From NCBI GenBank assembly GCA_048370855.1, contig DBGEOK010000114.1, positions 1 through 22,591 of the forward strand: a DNA stretch of 22,591 nucleotides. Direction: 5' to 3'. Position 1 is the stretch's first letter. Each line of letters starts with the position of its first letter. Below are positions 6,531 to 14,713 of the stretch, piece by piece. A program made the position numbers and the translations under genes. The stretch is from Limiplasma sp048370855 (GTDB taxonomy: Bacteria; Bacillota; Clostridia; Christensenellales; Aristaeellaceae). Below the pieces are notes generated by a model. That model saw only the letters and a program-made list of their open reading frames with translations, searched no databases and was not told the origin of the DNA.

Positions 6531-8297
6531 TCAGTTCGCGCGTTTGTTGTTTTGAATCTGCCAGTAATAGTCCGTTCCACAGCTCAGCCATTCCAGCTTG
6601 TCGCGGGGAACGCGGTACGAATACAGCAGGCCGCCGTCGCTGTCATAATACCCTGTATCCGTTTCCCAGCCCGTAATGGCGATGGATACGTACTGCAAGT
6701 TCGGGTAATTCGTAGGATTGTCAAAATGGAAGCTCCCATGCCGCGTCTTTTCCATCGGCGCGAGCGGATGCCGGTAGGAGCCGTACAGCGTATTGCCGTC
6801 GGCGCTCATGCGCACGGGGTTGCGCTGCTCGTCCGTGCCCGTGATCTCGTATGTCACCTTGGTGATGTTCATGTTGCTCTTGTTTTGAAGAACCAGATAA
6901 GGCTTTCCGTCCTTGATTTCCACGGAGTGCACCGCCACCGCGTGGCGCAGCGAGCCGATGTTGACATCCAGGGTGCAGGTATACCCGCCGTCCGCCGTGG
7001 TTCCCGTCACCTGGCAGCGGCCCCACCTGCGGCCCGAGATGCGCACTTTATTGGCGTCTCCCTTCACGGTAGCGACGCTTTCATCGCTGCTGACCCAGCT
7101 CATGCGGTGGTCGGTCGCGTCCTTTGGCTCCAGCACCGCCGTTACATACCCGTGCATGTTAACCCCAATGCGCGCGTCCGGATGGTTGAAACGCACCCCT
7201 GTTACCGGCACGATTACCTCCACCGTCGCGGTGGCGCGGCGCTTGGAGCCGTCGGCGGAGGTGGCGGTCACGGTGGTCTTGCCACCCTTGACGCCTGTAA
7301 CCACGCCGTTTTCATCCACGGTGGCAATTTTCGGGTTCCTTACCTGATAGGTCACGCGCTGATCCGTCGTGTCCTCCGGGCTGACGGTAACGCCGAGCTG
7401 GACGGTCTGGCCAACCACGACGCCATACTGCTTGCTTGAAAAGGCGATGGACTTGGCAAGCCGCACCTCCCGCACGGTAACGCTTGCCTGTACGCTTGGA
7501 TCGTCCGCGCAGGTTGCCGTAATGACCGCCTCGCCCGGGGCGACGCTTTTCACCTGGCCGCGGCTGTTGACCGTCGCCACGCTTTCATCGGATGAGGACC
7601 ACGTCACCGCTTTATGATCCGCGTTTTTCGGCAGCACCGTGGCGCGGAGGGTTCCCGTCCTGCCGACCGCCAGCGTCAGCGTTTCGGGGGAGATGGTCAC
7701 GCTGGTGGGCTGCTGGAGCACCTTCACGCGCACGCGCGCCTTCGCCGCGCCGTCCGCGGACGTGACGGTGATATCCGCCTGGCCCCGGCCCACGCCCGTC
7801 ACAACGCCGTTTTCGTCCACCGTCGCCACGCTCTCGCGCGAGGAGGCATACGTCGCCTGCTTCAGGGTGGCCTCCTCGGGGGCGTAGGAGCAGGTAATCT
7901 GCGCGGTTTCCCCCACGTGCAGCGTCGTCTTGTCCGTCGCGGTCGTTACCTTCCTGACCGGCACCACCACGGAAACCGGAATGGTCAGCCTCGCGTTGGC
8001 GTCGTGCTTGCTTATCACCGTCACGGCGCACTCGCCCTGGGCGACGCCCTTGATCCTTCCCCGGGCGTCCACTGTGGCGACGCTTTCATCGCTTGTGCTT
8101 GCCTCAAAGCCCGCTTTGCGCGCCGCGGCGGGCGTGATGGTCAGCTTGAGCGCGACCGTCTTACCCACGGCCACGATCACATGGTCTGTGCTTGCCGTAA
8201 TCTGCGCCGGCTCCTCGGCCATGCCCGCAAGCGGCGCAAGCGCAAGCGCCGCCGCCGCAAGCATCCAGGCCAGCATTTGAATCGTTCGGTTTTTCAT
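6531..8297 (-). CDS. Secreted protein with five BIG2 Ig-like domains
   Basis: A 588-aa exported protein. The signal peptide is about 1-27 (hydrophobic core LAAAALALAPLAG, AMA cleavage site). Five bacterial Ig-like (BIG2) domains follow at about 32-111, 113-194, 196-276, 279-362 and 364-447. Each has the conserved (D)ESVATVD-x-G-x-V-x-G-V core strand pattern. A different C-terminal domain (about 450-588) is rich in Tyr, Asn and Trp (TGWETDTGYYDSDGGLLYSY) and I cannot assign it to a family with confidence. There is no LPXTG, transmembrane anchor or SLH domain. It is the last gene of the glycan operon, 15 bases after a glycosyltransferase gene, with GGAGG 9 bases before the ATG. A surface or matrix role with the glycan is inferred. 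Confidence 0.9.
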   Translation of the reverse strand: MKNRTIQMLAWMLAAAALALAPLAGMAEEPAQITASTDHVIVAVGKTVALKLTITPAAARKAGFEASTSDESVATVDARGRIKGVAQGECAVTVISKHDANARLTIPVSVVVPVRKVTTATDKTTLHVGETAQITCSYAPEEATLKQATYASSRESVATVDENGVVTGVGRGQADITVTSADGAAKARVRVKVLQQPTSVTISPETLTLAVGRTGTLRATVLPKNADHKAVTWSSSDESVATVNSRGQVKSVAPGEAVITATCADDPSVQASVTVREVRLAKSIAFSSKQYGVVVGQTVQLGVTVSPEDTTDQRVTYQVRNPKIATVDENGVVTGVKGGKTTVTATSADGSKRRATATVEVIVPVTGVRFNHPDARIGVNMHGYVTAVLEPKDATDHRMSWVSSDESVATVKGDANKVRISGRRWGRCQVTGTTADGGYTCTLDVNIGSLRHAVAVHSVEIKDGKPYLVLQNKSNMNITKVTYEITGTDEQRNPVRMSADGNTLYGSYRHPLAPMEKTRHGSFHFDNPTNYPNLQYVSIAITGWETDTGYYDSDGGLLYSYRVPRDKLEWLSCGTDYYWQIQNNKRAN

Positions 8298-8312
8298 ATC
8301 TGTACGCCTCCG

Positions 8313-9665
8313 TCATCTAATGGGCTCCTCTATCCAGCGGGCCAGCTTTTGGGTCAGGCCCGGATAGGAATAATCCGTCTCTTTTGCATTCCTGTTCGAC
8401 AAAAGAAGCGGCTGATCCTCCCGCCAGCGGGAAATCAGCGTTCGCAGGTACGCTTTCAGCGCGGGGGCGTCCTCTCCGGCCCTGGCCTGCTCGTGGCAGA
8501 AGCCCATCCCGGTCTCCTCCAGCACGCGGCGAAGCTCGCTGCCCCCCAGGTCGCCCGCCATACAGCAGACGATGGGTTTCTCCATCATCATGTACTCAAA
8601 AAGCTTTCCGGTTAAAATCCCGGTCTGTCCGGTCATATTCCACGAAGCCATCAGCAGCACGTCCGCGCTTTGCTGCAAGGCCAGCGACCTCTCCCGCGTC
8701 ACGCGCCCATGATCCTCCACGCGCGTATCCAGTCCGTACTCCGCCGCGTAGGCGGTAAAAACGCCGCCCTCGTCGCCCGCATAGACCAGCGAAAGCTCCT
8801 CCTCTCGGCAGCAGCCCTCGTCGATCAGCCCGCGCAGCGCGTGAAAGAACGGGGTGATATCCCGGTTCTTGACATGCTTGCGCCCTTCCCGCAGTTGTCC
8901 GCAATAGCAGATTTGAAAGCGCCCGTTCTTCTTTGCCTTAACCGCATCCAGCCCCCGCAGATCCTCGCGGTCAAAGCCGTTGGAAAGCATGTAACCCAAT
9001 CCGCTTAGATCCATCATCTCCAAAAAACCCTCGGATACCGCCGTGATGATGTCCGCGTGCTCCCGAACCATGCGCAGATAGCGTTCCCGCCAGCCCTTCT
9101 GCCATTTGAAGGACATATTCACCTCGTCCCGGAAATCCGCGATCCATCGTCTGGCCAGCCCGCGCCGCTTGGCCTCGCGCGCGACCTCGTGCACGCTCAG
9201 CGGCGCATAGGTCGAAAACACCGCGTCGTAAACCCCGTCCAGCCTATTGAGCTCGCGCGCGGCGCGCCGGCGGAAGCTTCTGTCCGAAAGCATCCAGAGG
9301 TACAGGTATGCCGCGTCCGCGACGCGGCGCGCAAGCCCGCCCCCCTTTCGGGCGGGCCGCGGGCTGTCCTGACGCGCGGCGTCGGGGCCGCCCTCCGCCC
9401 CCGCGGCTTTCGCCTTCTTGCCCTTCCACGCCTTATACTCGCGCAGCGGATTCCATTCCCGGACGACGCGCACATCCCGCAGCTCTTTAAGGTCGCGCGC
9501 CAGCGTGGGGTCCTTTTCCTCCGTCATGCCCGCCCCGCACAGCACCGTCACCTCATAGCCCATGCGCGTCAAATACTTGGCAAATTTAGTGGGCCTGACC
9601 GCCCCGATGGTATTCTGCGGCGCGAAATAATAGCTGATCATCAGCACTCGCTTGCGCGGTTCCAC
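8313..9665 (-). CDS. GT-B glycosyltransferase
   Basis: A 450-aa GT-B fold glycosyltransferase. The N-terminal half has the characteristic opening ISYYFAPQNTIGAVRPTKFAKYL, typical of GT4-like enzymes. The C-terminal half has the nucleotide-sugar part (LLMASWNMTGQTGILTGKLFEYMMMEKPIVC). The region about 80-112 is a low-complexity Lys/Ala/Gly/Pro stretch, probably a disordered insertion in the N-terminal Rossmann domain. The GTG start at 9665 has GGGAGG about 10 bases upstream. It follows the previous glycosyltransferase gene by 36 bases. Donor and acceptor sugars are unknown. Confidence 0.85.
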   Translation of the reverse strand: MEPRKRVLMISYYFAPQNTIGAVRPTKFAKYLTRMGYEVTVLCGAGMTEEKDPTLARDLKELRDVRVVREWNPLREYKAWKGKKAKAAGAEGGPDAARQDSPRPARKGGGLARRVADAAYLYLWMLSDRSFRRRAARELNRLDGVYDAVFSTYAPLSVHEVAREAKRRGLARRWIADFRDEVNMSFKWQKGWRERYLRMVREHADIITAVSEGFLEMMDLSGLGYMLSNGFDREDLRGLDAVKAKKNGRFQICYCGQLREGRKHVKNRDITPFFHALRGLIDEGCCREEELSLVYAGDEGGVFTAYAAEYGLDTRVEDHGRVTRERSLALQQSADVLLMASWNMTGQTGILTGKLFEYMMMEKPIVCCMAGDLGGSELRRVLEETGMGFCHEQARAGEDAPALKAYLRTLISRWREDQPLLLSNRNAKETDYSYPGLTQKLARWIEEPIR

Positions 9666-9701
9666 GCTTACCGTTCCTCCCTTCCCATATGCCGGCGTTC
9701 A

Positions 9702-10949
9702 TCAGGGCCGCTCCCCCGTTTTCTCGGGGAAAAGCCTGGGCAGCAGGTTTTGGCTGCAATAGCGCTCGTTCCAGCGGGCCTGGGCGGCCCCGCGCATGCG
9801 CTCCGCCTCGTCCCTGGGAAGTAGCGCGAACCGCTCCAGGGCTTGACGCAGGCCTTCGGCTCCGTCCTCCGGCGCGTACAAAAATCCCGCGCCTCCGGCC
9901 GTCAGTTCCGGAATGCCGCCCACATTGGGCGCGATCACCGGGATGCCGTAGCGCATCGCCTCCATGATGGACACCGGCACGCCCTCCTTGCGGCTCGTGT
10001 TTACAAATACGTCGAAGGCCCTTGACGCGTAGAGCTTCTGCACCTGCTCCGCGTCCTGAAAGCCCATGATGTCATAAATGACGTTCTCTCGACGATCCAG
10101 ACGCTCCGCGGCCAGCGCGCGCAGCGCCTCCTCGCCCTCCCCGCCGCCGATATGCGTCCAGTGGAGGGGCGCGCCCCGCCAGCCGGCCAGCGCCTCCACC
10201 ATCAGATGGACCTGCTTGATCTCGATAATCATGGCGCAGCTCACCACGCGGAAAACGCCCTGGGTATACAGCGGGGGCTCCTTTCTGCCCTCCAGCGGCG
10301 CGCCGCCCGACCCCATCGCCAGCACGCGCACCTTCTCCGGCGCGACGCGCCCTTCCATATAGGACATGAACTGCGCCCTGGCGCATTCGCTGATGAGGTA
10401 AAGGCCGTCCGCCGCGTCGGCAATCGCCTGCTTCATCAAATAGGGATTCATGGGATTGCGTTCCCGGTCAATATCAAAGGCGTGCCCGCGCGCCACAAAG
10501 CGCGCGTCGGGATGCTTTCTTTTGGAAAGGGCGGCGGCGTAGCCGTCAAAGCTCATCCAGCAGGCGTACAAGGTCGTTTGGGCGGTTCCCGCCCGGCGCA
10601 GAAGCCGTTCCGTCCAGAAATGCATTTTTCGTCCTCGCGCCTCAAACAGCAGAAGCTTCAGGGCGTTCACGGGCGTCAGCTTCCCGTCCCGCCTCAATCG
10701 GCCCAGCTCCCGCCACAGGTCGCGCTGGAAAAGAGCGCCAATCCAGGCCCTTAACGGCGCAAGCAACGGCCGTATGGGAACCAGGGCGTCCCCGTCGTCC
10801 GCGGTCAGGGTTTTGATCCCGTAATAGCTCACCATTTGAACCCTGTCAAAGTGCCGCATAAGCCAAGGCAGCTCCTGAAGCAGGAACGGGTCCGTCCTGC
10901 CGTCCTCATGCACCGCGCACGAGCTGATATAGATCAACGTTTTGCGCAT
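9702..10949 (-). CDS. GT4-type glycosyltransferase
   Basis: A 415-aa retaining GT-B glycosyltransferase. The C-terminal half has the canonical donor-binding text KEGVPVSIMEAMRYGIPVIA, including the E-x7-E motif, followed by NVGGIPEL. The N-terminal half (MRKTLIYISSCAV) is less typical. The ATG at 10949 is chosen because the protein alignment starts there and GGTGGGGATGGA precedes it. The gene overlaps the end of the upstream glycosyltransferase gene by 16 bases, indicating translational coupling. It acts at the cytoplasmic side of the membrane on the growing lipid-linked glycan (inferred). The sugar is unknown. Confidence 0.9.
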   Translation of the reverse strand: MRKTLIYISSCAVHEDGRTDPFLLQELPWLMRHFDRVQMVSYYGIKTLTADDGDALVPIRPLLAPLRAWIGALFQRDLWRELGRLRRDGKLTPVNALKLLLFEARGRKMHFWTERLLRRAGTAQTTLYACWMSFDGYAAALSKRKHPDARFVARGHAFDIDRERNPMNPYLMKQAIADAADGLYLISECARAQFMSYMEGRVAPEKVRVLAMGSGGAPLEGRKEPPLYTQGVFRVVSCAMIIEIKQVHLMVEALAGWRGAPLHWTHIGGGEGEEALRALAAERLDRRENVIYDIMGFQDAEQVQKLYASRAFDVFVNTSRKEGVPVSIMEAMRYGIPVIAPNVGGIPELTAGGAGFLYAPEDGAEGLRQALERFALLPRDEAERMRGAAQARWNERYCSQNLLPRLFPEKTGERP

Positions 10950-12085
10950 TCCATCCCCACCCTTTCCAACACCGCGCGGAGCACGCCCTCCCACGACATC
11001 CTTTCCCGCGCGTAAGCCCGCATCAGCGAAGGGGCCTCCGTATCGCCCCGCGCGCGGCGCGCAAAGGCGACGATTTCCTCCATAGACAAGGCGCTGCTAT
11101 CGTTTTCCAGCTTCAGGCAAAACCGGGGCTCCTCCGGAATGGAAGGGTCGTCCACCGCGTATACGAAGGGCAGCCCGCGCGCCATATATTCTCTCAGCTT
11201 GAGCGTCATGCTGCAATACTGGCCCTTGCGGTACAGGCCCAGCCCGCCCACGCCGATATCGCACCGGGCCGCCACCCTGTCAAGCGCCTCGCCGTGCAGC
11301 TCGCCATGAAAGACCACGCGGTCCGAAAGCCCCAGCTCCTTGCTCATGCGCTTCCATTCAGCCAAGGAGCCGTCCCCCTCGCCTCCCGCCATGTGAAGCG
11401 TCACGGCGGCGTCCCCCCGGTAGGCGGCCATGGCGCGGAGCAGACGGTCGTAGCCCTGCCAGCGGGACATGCTCGCCAGCGCCAGCAGCGCGACGCTTCC
11501 GTCGTCCGGCCTGGGCGCGTGCAGCGGAAGCCTTTCCACGTCCACGCCGTTGAGGATGTTCATGGCGGGCCTTCCCTCCAGCCGTTCTCCGCACGGCTTT
11601 CCAATCAGCGCGTACAGGTCGATCATCGGATGAATTTTTTGAAAAACGCGCGCGTTATAGGCAAAAACGGGCTTTCGCAGAAGGGAGGTCGTCCGCCCGT
11701 TTTCCGGCGGATAGGTCGGATGCTCCACCACAAGCCTCGCCCCGCGCTTTTTGGCCTCGGAAAGCGCGCGCACGGCGTTTCCGAATACCGGCATATAGCG
11801 CAGGTAGACCAAATCCGGGGCTTCCCGCCTGACGGCCTCCTCCACGGCGGCCATCAGGTCGATATACAGCTTTGTGTGCTCGTATCCGGGCATGCGCGTC
11901 ATATGCGAGCGGCGGAGAAGCGCGCGCTCCGCCCCGCCGCAAAGCCACATGCCTTCGCCGTCCCAGCCGATATAGCGGGTTTCAAACCCCAGCGCCCGCG
12001 CCGCGGCCATCTGCCCGTCAAATTTGTTTTTCAGGTTGTCCCACCGATGCAGCGGATAGCGCATCACAAACAGAAGGGTCGCCAT
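10934..12085 (-). CDS. GT-B glycosyltransferase
   Basis: A 383-aa glycosyltransferase of GT-B type. N-terminal part: MATLLFVMRYPLHRWDNLKNKF, acceptor side. C-terminal part: LALASMSRWQGYDRLLRAM, then LHMAGGEGDG and CSMTLKLREYMARGLPFVYA, the donor side. The usual E-x7-E is replaced by a K-x-REYMARGLP pattern. The reading frame stays open far upstream, but the real start is at 12085 (or the in-frame ATG at 12091). GGGGAGGG lies 6-7 bases before 12085, and 12091 would give a 4-base ATGA overlap with the upstream gene. Donor and acceptor are unknown. Confidence 0.85.
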   Translation of the reverse strand: MATLLFVMRYPLHRWDNLKNKFDGQMAAARALGFETRYIGWDGEGMWLCGGAERALLRRSHMTRMPGYEHTKLYIDLMAAVEEAVRREAPDLVYLRYMPVFGNAVRALSEAKKRGARLVVEHPTYPPENGRTTSLLRKPVFAYNARVFQKIHPMIDLYALIGKPCGERLEGRPAMNILNGVDVERLPLHAPRPDDGSVALLALASMSRWQGYDRLLRAMAAYRGDAAVTLHMAGGEGDGSLAEWKRMSKELGLSDRVVFHGELHGEALDRVAARCDIGVGGLGLYRKGQYCSMTLKLREYMARGLPFVYAVDDPSIPEEPRFCLKLENDSSALSMEEIVAFARRARGDTEAPSLMRAYARERMSWEGVLRAVLERVGMECAKR

Positions 12086-12087
12086 GG

Positions 12088-13212
12088 TCATCCCTCCCCT
12101 TCCAGCAGCCCGCCGTACAGCGCGGCCATCCGCTCCCGCACCTCTGCCAGCCCGTACTTCTGGATCACCCGCCGGTTCCGGTCCCCCATTTTTTTCCGCA
12201 GTCCGGGATCCAGAAACAGCTTGGTCAGGTCCTCGGCGAAGCCCTCCGCGTCGTCCGGCCTGCGAAGCGTCCCGCCCTCCCCCGGCGCGATCAGGTCCGC
12301 GTTTCCCCGCACGTCGCTGACCACGCAAGGCAAGCCCGCGGCCATCGCCTCCATCTGGGAAACCGGAAGCCCCTCCTGCCAGGAAGGGAAAAAGAATATA
12401 TCCGACGACTGGAGCAGCGCGGGAATATCGCTGCGAAAGCCCAGAAAATGAGCGCGGTCAGCCATATGAAGCTCCCGCGCCAGCGCCTCCAGCTCGGGCT
12501 GCTTCTCCCCCACGCCGCAAAACAGCACGTGAGCGCCCTCCACCAATCGCACGGCCCGAAGGACGGTTTCGTGGTTCTTGCGCGGGATATGCTCGCCTAC
12601 GTTGATGACCACGCGCGCGTTTCGCCCGATGCCGAGCGAATCCCGCACGGCGTCGCGGTCCGCCGGCTCCTCAAAGCGCGACAGGTCTACGCCCACGCCG
12701 TTGACCAGCGCGGTTTTTTGGGCGTGGAAGGTTTGGGCCCGCCTGTCGTCCTCGCGGTTGATGGTGATGAGAAGATCGGTCAGGCGCGACAGAAACCGCT
12801 CCGCCGGGTAATACAGCAGCCAGTTCCTGACCGGCGCTCCTTTGAAAAAATGAAAGCCGTGCGCCGTATAGACCACTTTGGTCCCCCTCTTGCGCGCGCC
12901 GCGCGCGCACAAACGGCCCAGCATTCCCCCTACCGGCGTGTTGCAATGGATGAGCGCGTAATCCTCCCCGTCGATCAGCGCCTTTAAGCGGCGGTATACC
13001 CCGATATTGCCGGCGCTCAGCGGCGACCGCTCAAAGGGTAGGTCAAAGTACCGGTCGCAGTAGGGCACGGCTATCTCCGGCTCCCCCGTGTCGTTGCGGG
13101 CGCACACGTGAACCTCGAAGCCCTGTTCCTGAAACCACCGCATATAGGGCAGATGAAAGACCAGCACGTGGCCGCGCAGCACGGTCGCCACAAACAGCGC
13201 CTTTTTTTTCAC
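12088..13212 (-). CDS. GT4 glycosyltransferase (CapM/EpsD-like)
   Basis: A 374-aa retaining glycosyltransferase. The N-terminal half carries YTAHGFHFFKGAP, a motif typical of the CapM/EpsD-like GT4 group that adds early sugars in capsule and exopolysaccharide assembly. The C-terminal half has INVGEHIPRKNHETVLRA, then SWQEGLPVSQMEAMAAGLPCV with the E-x7-E motif. It starts at GTG (13212), overlapping the SDR gene stop as GTGA. Early position in the operon and subfamily both fit an enzyme acting soon after the initiating transferase (inference). Confidence 0.92.
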   Translation of the reverse strand: MKKKALFVATVLRGHVLVFHLPYMRWFQEQGFEVHVCARNDTGEPEIAVPYCDRYFDLPFERSPLSAGNIGVYRRLKALIDGEDYALIHCNTPVGGMLGRLCARGARKRGTKVVYTAHGFHFFKGAPVRNWLLYYPAERFLSRLTDLLITINREDDRRAQTFHAQKTALVNGVGVDLSRFEEPADRDAVRDSLGIGRNARVVINVGEHIPRKNHETVLRAVRLVEGAHVLFCGVGEKQPELEALARELHMADRAHFLGFRSDIPALLQSSDIFFFPSWQEGLPVSQMEAMAAGLPCVVSDVRGNADLIAPGEGGTLRRPDDAEGFAEDLTKLFLDPGLRKKMGDRNRRVIQKYGLAEVRERMAALYGGLLEGEG

Positions 13213-14060
13213 GCGCCCACCTCCGTCAGCCTAATCGTTTCGGAAAACGACGGCTGCGGCTCGTCCGCGAAGGCCGCGCTCATCGCCTTGTCATAGGTCA
13301 GCGTGCCGAACACCTTGCTAAGGACGCCCGCGCGCGGGGCGAGGAGGGATAGCAGCCAGCCCAGCCCGCGCGGCTGCCACAGCCGCTTGTGATGGGCCAG
13401 CGCGATTTGCCGCGCGAGCTCGTCCGTCGTGACATATTCGCTGTTTTGCGGAAAAAACCGACCGCCCCCGCCGTCCTCCAGCAGGCGTCGCAGAAAGGCG
13501 CACAGGCAGCCGATATAGAGCATGCTGCGCTCGTTGCGCACGCGCGGAAAAGCGGGAAGCCGCCTGATCAGCGCGGAAAGCCTTGGATAATTTCCCTTGC
13601 ACCCGGGGCCGTACACCATGGGCGGACGGAGGATGGCCACGCGGAAGGCGTCGTCCGCCAGCTCCATCAGGCCGCGCTCCGCCTCCAGCTTGCTAAGGCC
13701 ATAGGCGTTCCGGGGGCGTTCGGGCGTGTCCGCCGCGATCCGCCCGCAGCCAAGCCCATAAACGCTCATGCTGGATAGAAAGATAAATTGACGCACGCCC
13801 GCGGATTTAGCGAGGCGCGCGGTTTTGACAGCTAAATCCCGATTGACTGAAAAATACAGCGCCTCGTCCCCCGCGCGTTCCCTGCGGTGCGCGACGCCCG
13901 CCACATGCACCACCGCGTCAAAGCCGTCAAACGCGTCCTCCGCCCAATCTCCCCGCAAATCCAGCGTGCGCGTTACAAACCGGTCCGGAAAGGCGTCAAG
14001 GTGCGCCGCCGTCATCGTGCCGATATAGCTGTTCGCGCCGGCAATCAACACGCGCCTCAT
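13209..14060 (-). CDS. Extended SDR: nucleotide-sugar epimerase/reductase
   Basis: A 283-aa NAD(P)-dependent sugar epimerase-type SDR. The nucleotide-binding motif is GANSYIG (8-14), with VHVAGVAH (51-58), the catalytic serine region SSMSVYG (96-102) and catalytic Y120-x3-K124. The substrate half is short. The pattern VHxAxxAH... YFxVNRDLAVKTARLAKSAGVRQF resembles the WbpV/WreQ group (4-keto-sugar reductases of QuiNAc-type initiation). That group is often next to an initiating transferase, as here, but this is from memory and unproven. The true start is the ATG at 14060, overlapping the transferase stop by 4 bases (ATGA). The open frame upstream lies over the transferase and is a shadow. Confidence 0.87.
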   Translation of the reverse strand: MRRVLIAGANSYIGTMTAAHLDAFPDRFVTRTLDLRGDWAEDAFDGFDAVVHVAGVAHRRERAGDEALYFSVNRDLAVKTARLAKSAGVRQFIFLSSMSVYGLGCGRIAADTPERPRNAYGLSKLEAERGLMELADDAFRVAILRPPMVYGPGCKGNYPRLSALIRRLPAFPRVRNERSMLYIGCLCAFLRRLLEDGGGGRFFPQNSEYVTTDELARQIALAHHKRLWQPRGLGWLLSLLAPRAGVLSKVFGTLTYDKAMSAAFADEPQPSFSETIRLTEVGA

Positions 14061-14689
14061 TTGGGTTCCTCCGTATGGCAGACGGGGTAGCTCCTGCCCT
14101 CGCGCCCCTCCACGATGCCCTGGCGGTTTACCACCTTCACCAGCGTCAGCAAAAAGCACTTGAGATCGAACCGGAAGCTGACGTTGTGCGCGTATTCCCC
14201 ATCGCGCCGCGCCTTTTTTTCCAGGTCCCGGCTGAGATAATCCCGGCCGTTCACCTGCGCCCAGCCGCTCAGGCCCGGCCGCACATCGTTGGCCCCAAAC
14301 CGGTCGCGCCACTCCAGCAGCTCCCGCTGGTTCCAAAGCGCCGGGCGCGGCCCGATAAGCGACATATCGCCTTTCAGTATATTGAAAAGTTGCGGCAGCT
14401 CGTCGATGCTGGTCACCCTCAGCACCTTGCCCACGCGCGTAATATATTGCTTCGCGCCCCTGAGCTCGTTGGTCGGCACGTCATGCGGCGCTTCGGCGCT
14501 CATGGTACGGAACTTGTAGATCTCAAACAATTTTTTGCCCCGTCCCACGCGCTTCTGTTTAAAAAGCACCGGCCCCCTGCTGTCCAGCTTGATGGCAATG
14601 GCGACGATCAGAAAGAAAGGGCTTAAAACCACCAGGCTCAGCGCGGAGATCGCCACATCCAGAACCCGCTTGACATACCGTTCGTACAT
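14057..14689 (-). CDS. Initiating sugar-phosphate transferase (monotopic PGT)
   Basis: A 210-aa bacterial sugar transferase (PF02397 type). It moves a sugar-1-phosphate from a UDP-sugar to undecaprenyl phosphate, starting the glycan. The hydrophobic re-entrant segment (about 12-33, Ser-Pro kink LSPFFL) is the PglC-like monotopic form. Following motifs are KQKRVGRG (44-51), KFRTM (59-63), catalytic D96-E97 in SIDELPQLFNILKGDMSLIG and PGLSGWAQVNGRD. It lacks the extra N-terminal membrane domain of WcaJ-type enzymes. It starts 24 bases after the leuA stop, with GGAG 9 bases before the ATG; there is no room for a separate promoter between them except inside leuA. Confidence 0.95.
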   Translation of the reverse strand: MYERYVKRVLDVAISALSLVVLSPFFLIVAIAIKLDSRGPVLFKQKRVGRGKKLFEIYKFRTMSAEAPHDVPTNELRGAKQYITRVGKVLRVTSIDELPQLFNILKGDMSLIGPRPALWNQRELLEWRDRFGANDVRPGLSGWAQVNGRDYLSRDLEKKARRDGEYAHNVSFRFDLKCFLLTLVKVVNRQGIVEGREGRSYPVCHTEEPK

Positions 14690-14713
14690 TTTTGTTCACT
14701 CCGTCCCGTAGCT

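Noticed and set aside
7060..8110. Recurring DNA words (GCCACGCTTTCATC-like) inside the BIG2 gene
   Set aside because: They encode the repeated (D)ESVATV core of the Ig-like domains and reflect domain duplication, not a separate DNA repeat.
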